This document shows positions 15,715-24,433 of a stretch of DNA of 34,378 nucleotides, piece by piece. How positions within the stretch are numbered: position 1 is the first letter of the stretch; every line of letters starts with the position of its first letter. The DNA is from Desulfobacteraceae bacterium. GTDB lineage: Bacteria; Desulfobacterota; Syntrophobacteria; Syntrophobacterales; Syntrophobacteraceae. The notes beneath the pieces were generated by a model. The model was not told the DNA's origin. It ran no database searches and was given only the letters and a program-made list of their open reading frames with translations. Where the stretch lies: positions 1-34,378 of the forward strand of contig JAJFVB010000142.1 of NCBI GenBank assembly GCA_021372055.1. The letters run 5' to 3'. A program made the translations under genes and the position numbers.

Positions 15715-16467
15715 TCAGCGCCAGCTGAACACACGTTGGAAAAAAGCCTCCGCATCGAGCACCACCCGGGCATCTTCGGGAAGATTCAATGTCGGCTTTC
15801 CCTCGAGATCGTACTTGGCAATCAGCGGATCGGCAGGCAGACAGGCGATATTCTCTTCGCCGAAGATCTGCAGGACCTCCTGCGGCCAGGCAGCCGGTCT
15901 TTCCCTGACCTGATTTATGACAAGAACGATCTTCGATACCCGCATGGGCAGAGTGGTTACGAGCCGGGCTATCCGGCAGGCGGCCGCGAGTCCGCGACGG
16001 CTCGGATCGGAAACAAGAACCAGAAGATCGATATCCTTCTGTGTCAGACGGCTGAAATGCTCCATTCCGGCTTCGTTGTCGATGACGACGTAGTCATAGT
16101 TGCGTATGAGCCGGTCCATGAGGCCGCTCAGCAGATTGTTGGCGGCGCAGTAGCATCCCGGTCCCTCCGGACGTCCCATGGCGATGAGGTCGAAATCCCC
16201 GCTTTCGACCAGCGCCTCCTCCATCTGCATTTCGAGATAGACATCCTTGGTCATGCCCACCGGCACGCTCGTTTTCATCTCCTCCCGCGCATCGGAGAGG
16301 GTCCTTTCGAGGTCAACCCCGAGAACGTCATTGAGATTCGAGTTGGAATCGGCGTCGATGGCAAGCAGGGGTTTCATCCCCTTTTTCAGCATGTATCGGA
16401 TGATCAAGCCTGCAACCGTTGTTTTGCCGGTTCCGCCCTTGCCTCCCAGTGCCACCGCGTAGCCCAA
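15715..16467 (-). CDS. cooC: CooC-type nickel-insertion/MinD-family ATPase
   Basis: This protein of about 250 residues is a SIMIBI P-loop ATPase. It has the deviant Walker A GGKGGTGKTT near residue 8, AIDADSNSNLNDVLG, and the paired cysteines GPGCYCAANN (C105, C107) that define CooC and bind metal at the dimer interface. Further on are VVIDNEAGMEHFSR and a VINQVRER guanine/adenine-recognition segment. CooC matures the Ni-Fe-S cluster of carbon monoxide dehydrogenase, or of related acetyl-CoA-pathway enzymes. No such enzyme is encoded here, so it may act in trans. I chose the TTG at 16467: GGAGG lies six bases upstream, while a TTG at 16473 abuts the GGAGG directly. It lies between nusB and the purine genes. 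Confidence 0.87.
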   Translation of the reverse strand: MGYAVALGGKGGTGKTTVAGLIIRYMLKKGMKPLLAIDADSNSNLNDVLGVDLERTLSDAREEMKTSVPVGMTKDVYLEMQMEEALVESGDFDLIAMGRPEGPGCYCAANNLLSGLMDRLIRNYDYVVIDNEAGMEHFSRLTQKDIDLLVLVSDPSRRGLAAACRIARLVTTLPMRVSKIVLVINQVRERPAAWPQEVLQIFGEENIACLPADPLIAKYDLEGKPTLNLPEDARVVLDAEAFFQRVFSWR

Positions 16468-16507
16468 ATTCAACCTCCAATCCCCGACGACACAACCAGA
16501 CTGACCG

Positions 16508-16525
16508 TTCCCGGAGCATCGGGAA
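16508..16525 (-). other. Short hairpin in the cooC leader
   Basis: TTCCCG (16508-16513) and CGGGAA (16520-16525) pair around a 6-base loop in the 210-bp gap between nusB and cooC. There is no U-tract. A minus-strand AT-rich stretch just upstream (about 16530-16560) could hold a weak promoter, but I cannot identify convincing hexamers. Confidence 0.3.
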
Positions 16526-16685
16526 TTTAGTGTCTAATAATCTTAAGCACTTGAGACAAAACCGCCGCCCTTCCTGAAACAATCCCAGGCAGGCCGCAGG
16601 CCCGTCCCTTCGACTTCGGCGGGCCCGAGCCAAAGAATTCGGAATACGCCCCGCATATTCCGGACATGCGAAGCGCGACTCATGC

Positions 16686-17129
16686 TCAGGGCTCTCGTAC
16701 GCGGGTAATTTCCGGCAGCAGGTGATCGAGAATCCCGTTTATGAAAGCTCCGGAATCAGGGCTGCCGAATGTCTTCCCGAGGTCGATGGCCTCGTTTATG
16801 GACACCTTGGGCGGGATTTCCAGGCAGTAGAGCATCTCGAAGACGGCAATCCGCAGGACATTCCGGTCGATAATGGACATCCTCTCAAGACGCCAGTTTT
16901 CCGAGGCCGCTACAATCATTTTATCGATTTCGTCACGGTGGAGGAACACCCCGTTGACGAGCTTTTCAGCAAACGGCTTCACGGATTCGGGGATAAGGGG
17001 CTCCTTGTCCTCATCCGAATCCGTGAGGCCGTAGTAAAGATCGATCGCCTCACGGGGAGACTCCGCAGTCATCTCCAACTGGTAGAGCATCTGTAGTGCA
17101 ACTTCCCGAGATTTACGCCGCTGGCCCAT
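16686..17129 (-). CDS. nusB: Transcription antitermination factor NusB
   Basis: This 147-residue all-helical RNA-binding protein pairs with NusE (S10) at boxA in rRNA antitermination. The sequence has the family pattern: [18 protein letters not shown] at the N-terminus, [20 protein letters not shown] in the middle, [23 protein letters not shown], and the C-terminal [28 protein letters not shown]. Length and order are normal. It follows ribH, the classical ribH-nusB arrangement. The start at 17129 gives the full N-terminus, although the ribosome binding site is weak. Confidence 0.97.
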   Translation of the reverse strand: MGQRRKSREVALQMLYQLEMTAESPREAIDLYYGLTDSDEDKEPLIPESVKPFAEKLVNGVFLHRDEIDKMIVAASENWRLERMSIIDRNVLRIAVFEMLYCLEIPPKVSINEAIDLGKTFGSPDSGAFINGILDHLLPEITRVREP

Positions 17130-17222
17130 CAGAAAAACTCAATTCCACTTGCGGTAGGTCTGAAAAATCGATTCGTTAAAAACGGTAAACAAAATTCCAA
17201 CGGCGATCCAAGCAGGATGGGA

Positions 17223-17690
17223 TCACTCCGCGATCTGCTTCAGCAGGTTCGCCATTTCGATTGCGGCAACGGCGGCATCCCAGCCCTTGTTGCCCGCTTT
17301 TGTGCCTGCCCGCTCGATGGCCTGCTCGATCGTATCGGTCGTAAGCACCCCGAAGCTGATCGGAACCCCGGCGTCTATGGCGACGTTGGCAATTCCCTTC
17401 GAGACCTCGGCCGCGACATAGTCAAAATGGGGCGTGGAACCCCTGATCACCGCTCCCAGGCAGATGAGCGCATCGTACTTGCCGCTCGTTGCGGCTTTCT
17501 TCGCAACCAAAGGAATCTCGAAAGCTCCGGGGACCTTGAACACCTCGATATTCTTCTCGTCCGCCCCGCTCCTTCTGAGCGCGTCAAGCGCTCCGCCGAG
17601 GAGCCGCTCTCCGATGAAGTCGTTGAAGCGGCTGACAATAATTCCGAATTTGAGCTCTTCGGCCAGCAGTTTCCCTTCGAAAACTCTCAT
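17223..17690 (-). CDS. ribH: 6,7-dimethyl-8-ribityllumazine synthase
   Basis: This 155-residue enzyme condenses the RibD/RibG product with 3,4-dihydroxy-2-butanone 4-phosphate in riboflavin synthesis, usually as an icosahedral or pentameric shell. Signatures: [61 protein letters not shown] (catalytic His in the PHFD segment), [14 protein letters not shown] and [15 protein letters not shown]. Its ATG at 17690 overlaps the ribBA stop as TGATG, with AGGAG eight bases upstream, showing translational coupling. A GTG codon immediately before the ATG is an unlikely alternative. Confidence 0.97.
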   Translation of the reverse strand: MRVFEGKLLAEELKFGIIVSRFNDFIGERLLGGALDALRRSGADEKNIEVFKVPGAFEIPLVAKKAATSGKYDALICLGAVIRGSTPHFDYVAAEVSKGIANVAIDAGVPISFGVLTTDTIEQAIERAGTKAGNKGWDAAVAAIEMANLLKQIAE

Positions 17691-18916
17691 CACGCATTCT
17701 CCTCGGAAGTCACACAGCTAAGGATATGGCCCATCTTCGTGCATTTCGTGCTCAAGTACTGGATATTGCATTCGTTCGGGGCAATTTCCAGGGGGACGCG
17801 GGAAGTCACGGTGATTCCGTAGCCCTGGAGGCCGACGATCTTTTTCGGATTGTTGGTCATAATGCGCATCTTCTTAATGCCGAGTTCCACCAGGATCTGC
17901 GCGCCGATTCCATAGTCCCTCAGGTCCGCGCGGAAACCGAGCGCTTCATTGGCTTCGACCGTATCGTAGCCGTTTTCCTGGAGGGCGTAGGCCCTGATCT
18001 TGTTTACAATGCCGATTCCCCGCCCTTCGTGATTTCGCATGTAGAGGATGACGCCCTTGCCTTCACGCCCGATCTGGCCCATGGCGGCCCGGAGCTGCCC
18101 GCCGCAGTCGCAGCGCAGCGACCCGAAGACATCTCCCGTGAGGCATTCCGAATGAACGCGCACAAGCACCTCGTCCTCGGGCTTGATCTCGCCCTTGACC
18201 AGGGCAAGGTGGCAGTACTCGTCGATGTCGTTCGTGTAGGCGATCACCTTGAAGTCGCCGCCCAAAGAAGTCGGCAGGTTCGCGGTCGCGGCCCGGTGGA
18301 CGAATATCTCGTGCTGCATTCTGTACTGGATGACGCTGGCGACCGTCACGATCTTAAGGTCGTGCTCACCGGCGAATATTTCCAGGTCGGGCATGCGCGA
18401 CATGGTGCCGTCTTCGTTCATCACCTCGCAGATGACCCCGGCCGGTTTCATGCCGGCGATTCGAGCCAGGTCGACCGATCCTTCCGTCTGCCCGGTGCGC
18501 ACGAGCACGCCGCCCATCTTTGCCCGCAGCGGAAACACGTGGCCGGGACTTACGAGATCCTCGGGCTTGACGTTGTCGGCAATGGCCGTCTGAACGGTCT
18601 TCGCCCTGTCGGCCGCGCTGATGCCCGTGGTGACGCCGTGCCTCGCTTCGATCGAGATCGTGAAAGCGGTCTGAAAGGGGGACTTGTTCTTGGTCACCAT
18701 CATGGGGAGGTCGAGCTTGTCGACCAGTTCAGGCGCAAGCGCCAGGCAGATGAGTCCGCGCCCGTATTTTGCCATGAAATTGATTGACTCGGGGGTAGCC
18801 GTTTCGGCGGCGATGAAGAGGTCGCCTTCGTTTTCCCGGTCTTCGTCGTCGACAAGTATGATCGGCTTTCCCTTGCGGATATCTTCTATTGCCTCGGGGA
18901 TCGTTGCCAATGGCAT
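17690..18916 (-). CDS. ribBA: Bifunctional DHBP synthase/GTP cyclohydrolase II
   Basis: This 408-residue fusion supplies both precursors of lumazine. The N-terminal half has the DHBP synthase motifs [42 protein letters not shown] and [25 protein letters not shown]. The C-terminal half has the GTP cyclohydrolase II motifs [21 protein letters not shown] (the three zinc-binding cysteines), [21 protein letters not shown] and the MTNNPKKI segment. Both active sites appear complete. I chose the ATG at 18916, preceded by AAGGAG, over the longer in-frame start at 18967. No FMN riboswitch sequence is visible in the 127-bp gap to ribE. Confidence 0.96.
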   Translation of the reverse strand: MPLATIPEAIEDIRKGKPIILVDDEDRENEGDLFIAAETATPESINFMAKYGRGLICLALAPELVDKLDLPMMVTKNKSPFQTAFTISIEARHGVTTGISAADRAKTVQTAIADNVKPEDLVSPGHVFPLRAKMGGVLVRTGQTEGSVDLARIAGMKPAGVICEVMNEDGTMSRMPDLEIFAGEHDLKIVTVASVIQYRMQHEIFVHRAATANLPTSLGGDFKVIAYTNDIDEYCHLALVKGEIKPEDEVLVRVHSECLTGDVFGSLRCDCGGQLRAAMGQIGREGKGVILYMRNHEGRGIGIVNKIRAYALQENGYDTVEANEALGFRADLRDYGIGAQILVELGIKKMRIMTNNPKKIVGLQGYGITVTSRVPLEIAPNECNIQYLSTKCTKMGHILSCVTSEENA

Positions 18917-19043
18917 GGGGTTTTGCTCCTTTTTCGAAAAAACATTACAGAAAGCCGTATCGGACATCTGCTATTCCTCGGGGCGGATCGCATGCAACGT
19001 GGATTCAGCGCTCTGGTGCGGTCGGTGTCAGACTGTCCGAACC

Positions 19044-19703
19044 TTAAATAAATCCGTGTTTCTTCAAAAAATCAACATCAATCCTATCCTCCGCCTCCCT
19101 TTTTTCCTCCGTCCCCACCCATGGCCGCATCATCTTTTCGACGTACTTTCCGATAAGATCGGTCTCTATGTTAACCTCTTCGCCTATCCTCAAATCTTCA
19201 ACGGTGGTCTCCGAGGCCGTATGCGGAACGATATTGACATCAAAGCCGCTCCCTGACACGCCATTGACGGTGAGACTGATGCCGTTTACCGCGATGGAGC
19301 CCTTTCCGATTACATATCGCAGGATTTCCGGAGGCGCGGAGAAGGCGAGCCGGATGGACCGACCTTCCGGATGGCGGCTCCCAAGGACCCCGATTCCGTC
19401 GATGTGTCCCGAGACCAGATGACCTCCGAGCCTGTCACCCAAGCGCAGCGCGCGCTCAAGATTGAGGCGGCTTCCCTGCGTCTTGCGCCCCAGGGTCGTA
19501 CGGCTGAGCGTTTCCGCCGAAACATCCGCCGTGAACGCCCCATCTCCGAACGCGGTAACCGTCAGGCAGGCCCCATCCACGGCGATGCTCTCACCGAGCA
19601 CGAATTCACCCTTGAGAGCGGCCCGGATCACCATCTTCGCGTCAAGCCCGACGCGCTCCGTGCGCAGCAGCGTTCCGGTACCTTCTATAAGGCCGGTAAA
19701 CAT
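19044..19703 (-). CDS. ribE: Riboflavin synthase, alpha subunit
   Basis: This 219-residue trimeric enzyme dismutates two lumazines to riboflavin. It starts with the invariant MFTGLIEGTG and contains the tandem lumazine-binding repeats: the first with VDGACLTV, FTADVSAETLSRTTLG and LGGHLVSGHIDGIG, the second with SIAVNGISLTVNGV and IVPHTASETT. The C-terminal helix VNIETDLIGKYVEKM is present and is followed by about 30 extra residues. GAGGGGTGAG precedes the ATG. It lies directly after ribD with a 10-base gap. Some species name this gene ribC or ribE; I use ribE for the alpha subunit. Confidence 0.96.
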   Translation of the reverse strand: MFTGLIEGTGTLLRTERVGLDAKMVIRAALKGEFVLGESIAVDGACLTVTAFGDGAFTADVSAETLSRTTLGRKTQGSRLNLERALRLGDRLGGHLVSGHIDGIGVLGSRHPEGRSIRLAFSAPPEILRYVIGKGSIAVNGISLTVNGVSGSGFDVNIVPHTASETTVEDLRIGEEVNIETDLIGKYVEKMMRPWVGTEEKREAEDRIDVDFLKKHGFI

Positions 19704-19713
19704 GTCTCACCCC

Positions 19714-20832
19714 TCAATAAATAGATTCGCGAAATCTGCCGGAAACAAGGAGATCTCCCCGGACGTTTTTCACGCCGAGCCCGTAGACCGGCACGCTGTC
19801 GGCTATCGAGAGCCGCGGCCCGCCCTGAAGCATCCCCACCCCGCCCCGGTCGCCCAGGATCTTGGGAGCATAGAAGAAATAGAACTCGTCGGCAAACCCG
19901 CTTTCCAGAAAAGATCCCAGCACGCGCCCCCCGCCCTCGACCAGAACGCTCGATATGCGCCTCTTTCCGAGTTCTTTCAGGATCGCGCCAAGGGGGAGGC
20001 CGTTTTCTCTTCCGGCCGTTCTGATCACATCGACTCCGGCGGCGCTCAATGCGCGTTCCTTTTCCGCCGAAGCGTCCTCGCCGCAGATCACCCATACGGG
20101 GCTCGCTCCGGCGCTCCTCGCAAGCTGCGACCGCACGGGGAGTTTCAGCCCGGAATCCAGTACGATTCTCACCGGCTGGCGCAAGGTCCCGCCCCGCAGC
20201 CGCACCGTCAGCATGGGATCATCAGCGAGGACGGTTCCGATCCCCACCAGGACCCCGTCCGATATCAAACGAAGCCTGTGGGCAAGCCGCCGGGAAGTCT
20301 CGTTCGAGATCCATTTGGAGTCCCCCGACCTGGCGGCGATAAACCCGTCCAGGGTGGCCGCGGCCTTGAGCCTCACAAAGGGCATTCCGGTCGTAACGTA
20401 TTTTATGAACGGCTGATTGATTCCGCGGCATTCCCGTTCGAGCACGCCCCCCTTCACCTCGATTCCCCGCCGCAGGAGGAACTCGGCCCCGCCGCCCGCA
20501 ACGCCGGGATTGGGGTCCGTCATTGCGAACACGACTCGCGAAATTCCCGCCTCGATAACGGCCTTCGTGCAGGGAGGGGTCAGGCCCTGATGGTTGCAGG
20601 GCTCCAAGGTCACATAAAGAGCGGCCCCGGATGCATTCCCGCCCGCATCCGCCAGGGCGTTCACTTCCGCATGCGGGCCTCCCAGCACATCGTGCCAGCC
20701 CCGTCCCACGATGGAATCGCCCTTCACGACGACCGCCCCGACAAGCGGGTTCGGGCTCGTCCTCCCCGCCCCTCGAGCGGCAAGGCTGAGCGCTTTTTTC
20801 ATGAAGACGGCATCGGGATCGACTGGCATCAT
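19714..20832 (-). CDS. ribD: Bifunctional pyrimidine deaminase/reductase of riboflavin synthesis
   Basis: This 372-residue protein deaminates and then reduces the GTP-derived pyrimidine. The N-terminal deaminase has TSPNPLVGAVVVKGD, the zinc-binding HAEVNAL (His plus catalytic Glu) and LEPCNHQGLTPPCTKA with the two Cys ligands. The C-terminal reductase (about 150-370) has FVRLKAAATLDGFIA, DSKWISNETSRRLAHRLR, VGIGTVLADDPMLTVR and LVEGGGRVLGSF. Length is normal. I chose the ATG at 20832 with GGA upstream; a TTG at 20847 lacks a ribosome binding site. It follows glyA by 87 bases and starts the rib series. Confidence 0.95.
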   Translation of the reverse strand: MMPVDPDAVFMKKALSLAARGAGRTSPNPLVGAVVVKGDSIVGRGWHDVLGGPHAEVNALADAGGNASGAALYVTLEPCNHQGLTPPCTKAVIEAGISRVVFAMTDPNPGVAGGGAEFLLRRGIEVKGGVLERECRGINQPFIKYVTTGMPFVRLKAAATLDGFIAARSGDSKWISNETSRRLAHRLRLISDGVLVGIGTVLADDPMLTVRLRGGTLRQPVRIVLDSGLKLPVRSQLARSAGASPVWVICGEDASAEKERALSAAGVDVIRTAGRENGLPLGAILKELGKRRISSVLVEGGGRVLGSFLESGFADEFYFFYAPKILGDRGGVGMLQGGPRLSIADSVPVYGLGVKNVRGDLLVSGRFRESIY

Positions 20833-20919
20833 GTTTTTCCGGCCCAATCAAAACGGGGCGGCATTATCGCCAGCCCCATCGATGTAATCCAGCACGGACA
20901 ATCGCGACAGATCCGCACA

Positions 20920-22155
20920 CTAGGCGTGTAGGGAAAATCCCGCGCAGAATTCGGCGACCTCTTCCCGGAGCCTGTCGAGCGCAGGCTCATCGGACACCGA
21001 GTTCAGGGCCCTGATCATAAAGTCGCCGATGATTTCCATGTGCTCGGGTCTCATTCCCCGCGTCGTTACGGCGGGCGTCCCCACACGGACACCGCTCGTA
21101 ACCGTGGGTTTGAGCGTATCGTAAGGAATGGCGTTCTTGTTTGCGGTAATTCCCGCGCGGCCCAGCGTTTCCTCGGCCACTTTCCCCGTCAAGCCCCTCG
21201 GCGTAACGTCTATGAGCATCATATGGTTGTCGGTTCCGCCCGAGACAAGACGCAACCCGTGGCCCATGAGAACTTCCGCGAGCTTTCGGGCGTTGTCGAC
21301 GACCCTTTGCTGGTACTCGCGAAACGACGGCTGGAGGGCTTCCTTGAATGCCACGGCCTTGGCCGCGATCACGTGCATCAGCGGCCCTCCCTGGATTCCG
21401 GGGAAGATCTGGCTGTCAATGAGCTTGCCGTTCGAAGCCGGGGCGAGAATCAAACCGCCGCGCGGCCCCCTCAGCGTCTTATGCGTGGTGGAGGTGACGA
21501 AATCCGCGCAGAGCACGGGGTTGGGATGCAATCCCGTGCATACGAGGCCCGCAATGTGGGCCATGTCGGCCATGAGATAGGCGCCGATTTCCTTTGCGAC
21601 ATGCTTGAAGCGCTCGAAATCGATGATGCGCGGATATGCGCTCGCACCGGCAATGATAAGCTTGGGCTTGTGCTCGCGGGCCAACATTTCGAGAGCGTCG
21701 TAGTCGATTTGTTCCGTATCGCGCCGCACGCCATAGGAAACGACGTGAAAGAGCTTGCCGGAAAAGCTCACGGGGCTTCCGTGAGTGAGGTGGCCTCCCT
21801 GCCGCAGGTCCATGCCAAGGACCGTGTCTCCGGGCTTGAGCACGGAAAAGAAAACGGCCATGTTGGCCTGCGATCCCGAGTGAGGCTGCACGTTTACGTA
21901 TTCGGCCTGAAAGAGTTCCCTGGCGCGCTCCTGTGCGAGTCTTTCCGCCACGTCGACGAACTCGCACCCGCCGTAGTATCTCCTACCGGGATAGCCCTCG
22001 GCATATTTGTTGGTAAGCACCGAGCCCTGAGCTTCGAGCACCGCCTCGCTCACAAAATTCTCGGAGGCGATCAGTTCCAGTTTCCCTCTTTGACGCCTGC
22101 CCTCATCTTCAATGACCCGTGCAATCTCCGGATCGGTTTCCATCAAACAAGACAT
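20920..22155 (-). CDS. glyA: Serine hydroxymethyltransferase
   Basis: This 411-residue PLP enzyme interconverts serine and glycine with THF, supplying glycine and one-carbon units. Both are used by the purine genes downstream (purD uses glycine, purN formyl-THF). Signatures: [81 protein letters not shown], the Schiff-base lysine in [14 protein letters not shown], and a C-terminal [15 protein letters not shown]. The same frame is open upstream to 22347, but AAGGAAA precedes the ATG at 22155 and the length then fits the family exactly. Confidence 0.97.
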   Translation of the reverse strand: MSCLMETDPEIARVIEDEGRRQRGKLELIASENFVSEAVLEAQGSVLTNKYAEGYPGRRYYGGCEFVDVAERLAQERARELFQAEYVNVQPHSGSQANMAVFFSVLKPGDTVLGMDLRQGGHLTHGSPVSFSGKLFHVVSYGVRRDTEQIDYDALEMLAREHKPKLIIAGASAYPRIIDFERFKHVAKEIGAYLMADMAHIAGLVCTGLHPNPVLCADFVTSTTHKTLRGPRGGLILAPASNGKLIDSQIFPGIQGGPLMHVIAAKAVAFKEALQPSFREYQQRVVDNARKLAEVLMGHGLRLVSGGTDNHMMLIDVTPRGLTGKVAEETLGRAGITANKNAIPYDTLKPTVTSGVRVGTPAVTTRGMRPEHMEIIGDFMIRALNSVSDEPALDRLREEVAEFCAGFSLHA

Positions 22156-22186
22156 GCAAATTTCCTTTTGGAACAATATAGTCCTC

Positions 22187-22202
22187 TCAGCCCCGGGCTG
22201 AT
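22187..22202 (-). other. Short hairpin in the glyA leader
   Basis: On the minus strand CAGCCCGGGGCTG forms a short palindromic hairpin about 35-45 bases before the glyA ATG. It is followed by GAGAGGACTATATTG. The divergent gap 22156-22448 must hold the promoters of glyA and the metallopeptidase gene, but I find only weak hexamers. Confidence 0.3.
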
Positions 22203-22448
22203 GCGGCCCGACCATCCATCGCCGGCAAAGGCGATCCGGATGCGGCAAAAGTAGAATACTACCCCAGATCGGGACACTTTTCCAGTACCTACTGCAAAAA
22301 CCGCACGCGCCCTGCCCCTCCCGATTCGGTCTTTTCATCCGGGACACAATCCGCTACGATGCATTTCCCGAAGATCCGGCGAGGCCCGCACTCCCGCGGG
22401 TGAGGAGCATTCCGGAGCATCTCCCCCGATGCCCAACCACGGAGCCGT

Positions 22449-23147
22449 ATGATCCCGTTCGAATACCAGATAAAAAGAAGCGCCCGCAGAAGGACCCTTT
22501 CCATTCGGGTTCTCCCGGACAACAGGGTCGTGGTCACAGCGCCCGGCAGCGTCTCGCGCCGGGAGATCGCGGAGGTGGTCGAAAGCAAAGCGGCCTGGAT
22601 CGAGCGGGCTTTCAAGGCCAACGAGGAAAGGCACCGGAAGACCGCCGGCAACCGCTTCGAAACCGGAAGGACACTCTTCTATCTCGGCCGGGAATTCGCC
22701 CTGCGGGTCGAGAGCGCTCCGGACTGCGGCGTCAGCCTCGCGGGTGGGACAATCCGCGTCCGGACAAACCGCCCGCAGGGCGATCCCATGCGGGAGCCCG
22801 ACGTAAGATCCGGCTTGGTGAAGTGGTATACGGCGCGCGCGCTCGAACAAATAGAAGGAAGGGTCAGGGATTTCTCACAGCGTATCGGCGTCACCCCCCG
22901 AAAGGTCACGGTCAAAAGCATGCGGTCGCGCTGGGGGAGTTGCTCCTCACACGGCAATATCAGCCTTGTCTGGAATATCGTCATGGCGCCCGAGGAAGCC
23001 ATCGACTACCTCATCGTCCACGAACTCTGCCACATGGTCCACCACAATCACTCGACCGCCTACTGGAACCTGGTCCGGAGCTTCCTGCCGGACTTCGATC
23101 TCAGCAGAAAATGGCTTCGGACAAAAGGCTTCCTGCTAAGACTCTAG
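22449..23147 (+). CDS. YgjP/DUF45-type metal-dependent hydrolase
   Basis: This 232-residue protein carries the gluzincin zinc motif HELCH (VHELCHMVHHNHS, with a further His as third ligand) near residue 190, preceded by SRWGSCSSHGNISLVWNIVMAP, which is characteristic of the YgjP (M48-like, DUF45) family. The N-terminal half, RSARRRTLSIRVLPDNRVVVTAP and a helix with ESKAAWIERAF, also matches. Members are assigned as predicted metallopeptidases, sometimes linked to restriction-modification loci. No such neighbours are present here. GGAG lies five bases before the ATG. It faces the threonine ammonia-lyase gene convergently, leaving 17 bases. Confidence 0.9.
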   Translation: MIPFEYQIKRSARRRTLSIRVLPDNRVVVTAPGSVSRREIAEVVESKAAWIERAFKANEERHRKTAGNRFETGRTLFYLGREFALRVESAPDCGVSLAGGTIRVRTNRPQGDPMREPDVRSGLVKWYTARALEQIEGRVRDFSQRIGVTPRKVTVKSMRSRWGSCSSHGNISLVWNIVMAPEEAIDYLIVHELCHMVHHNHSTAYWNLVRSFLPDFDLSRKWLRTKGFLLRL

Positions 23148-23164
23148 CGCCCGCGAAGCCCAGG

Positions 23165-24433
23165 TCAGGAATGCGCCCGCGTAATCGCATCGGGGTTTAA
23201 CTGGACCGCGTACCCGGCCCGCTTCAGGGTCTCGACGATTTCGTCGACGTGCGCCGTGTTGCGCGTTTCCAGCTCCAATTCCACCTGGGTCTGGGAAATG
23301 GACAGATTGCGCCTCCCCCGGTCGTGGTAAATGTGCAGGACATTGGCCTTGGTGGAAGCCACAACGCGGAGCAGCGAGGCAAGCGCGCCCGGCACGTCTT
23401 CCAGCAGGACTCCGAAGCGCATGATGCGCCCGTTTCGCCCGAGGCCCTTGCGGATCACCCTGTCCAGGAGCGGGCTGTCCATATTCCCGCCGCTTATGAC
23501 CAGGACCGCTTTCCCCCCGGGCGGCGGGGATATGGCCCCTGCGAGAAGTGCGGCAACCGCCACGGCCCCCGCCCCTTCGGCCAGAATCTTCTTGCGCTCC
23601 AGAAGTATCAGGACGGCCTCGGCTATCCGGTCTTCGTCCGCGAGGACCAGTTCATCCACCCTATCCCTGATGATCTTGTAGGTCAGCTCGCCGATCTGTT
23701 TTACCGTGATGCCGTCGGCGATGGAGCGGGTCGCCTCGATGCAGACCGGCAAACCCGATTCGAGCGCCGATTTCGCCGACGGGCAAGTCGCCGCCTGAAC
23801 GCCCGTGATCCGGATTCCCGGCTTTAGCTCCTTGGCTGCAAGCGCTATCCCCGATACAAGCCCGCCGCCGCCCACCGGCACTACAATCAGGTCCGTATCG
23901 GGCATATCTTCGAGTATTTCCAGCCCGATTGTCCCCTGTCCGGCGATTATGGCGGGATCGTCGAAAGGATGGATGAATGTCCTGCCGCCCTGCCGCAGCT
24001 CCATGGCCTTATCCAGCGACTCGGGCAGGCTCTGCCCGAAGAGAATGACTTCCCCTCCGTAGCCGCGCGTCGCCTCCTGCTTCGAAATCGAGGCCCATTC
24101 GGGCATCACTATCGTGGAAGGCAGTCCCGCGCGGGCGGCCGCAAGGGCGACCCCCTGGGCGTGATTGCCGGCCGAGGCGGCGACAACTCCCGCTTTTCCC
24201 ATGCTGCCCAATTCGGAGAGTATCTTGTTTGTAGCACCGCGAATCTTGAAGGAACCGGTTGTCTGGAGGTTTTCAAGCTTCAGGTAGACTTCGCATCCGG
24301 CCATCTTGCTGAGAGTGCCGGAATAGACCAGGGGAGTCCGGGCGACATGGCCCGCAACGATCACGGCCGCTTTTCGAATGTCCTGGAGGGCTACCATATC
24401 GCAATGCTTTCCGAGTCCGGGCAGATTTGCCAT
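23165..24433 (-). CDS. ilvA: Threonine ammonia-lyase with C-terminal ACT domain
   Basis: This 422-residue PLP enzyme deaminates threonine to 2-oxobutyrate, the first step toward isoleucine, or catabolically toward propionate. Signatures: LKLENLQTTGSFKIRGATNK (Schiff-base K63), AASAGNHAQGVALAA, the phosphate-binding VPVGGGGLVSG and VISGGNMD. A single ACT domain occupies the last 80 residues (VLLEDVPGALASLLRVVA), as in the shorter IlvA/TdcB type; the two-ACT biosynthetic E. coli IlvA is longer. The ATG at 24433 overlaps the TGA of the upstream kinase (TGATG). An in-frame ATG at 24397 is an alternative with GGAAAG upstream. Confidence 0.93.
   Translation of the reverse strand: MANLPGLGKHCDMVALQDIRKAAVIVAGHVARTPLVYSGTLSKMAGCEVYLKLENLQTTGSFKIRGATNKILSELGSMGKAGVVAASAGNHAQGVALAAARAGLPSTIVMPEWASISKQEATRGYGGEVILFGQSLPESLDKAMELRQGGRTFIHPFDDPAIIAGQGTIGLEILEDMPDTDLIVVPVGGGGLVSGIALAAKELKPGIRITGVQAATCPSAKSALESGLPVCIEATRSIADGITVKQIGELTYKIIRDRVDELVLADEDRIAEAVLILLERKKILAEGAGAVAVAALLAGAISPPPGGKAVLVISGGNMDSPLLDRVIRKGLGRNGRIMRFGVLLEDVPGALASLLRVVASTKANVLHIYHDRGRRNLSISQTQVELELETRNTAHVDEIVETLKRAGYAVQLNPDAITRAHS

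Noticed and set aside
18917..19043. FMN riboswitch before the rib genes
   Set aside because: I searched this gap and the ribD and glyA leaders by eye for the conserved RFN element and found no match.
19462..20931. A 489-codon open frame on the plus strand
   Set aside because: It is antisense to ribE and ribD, which are certain.
22150..22260. CTGAGAGGAC in the glyA leader as part of a TPP riboswitch, or a glycine riboswitch
   Set aside because: Only one short motif resembles the thi-box. The other conserved TPP segments and any glycine aptamer core are absent.
22156..22347. Extended N-terminus of GlyA (64 extra residues)
   Set aside because: It has no conservation, and the ATG at 22155 has a good ribosome binding site and gives the normal family length.
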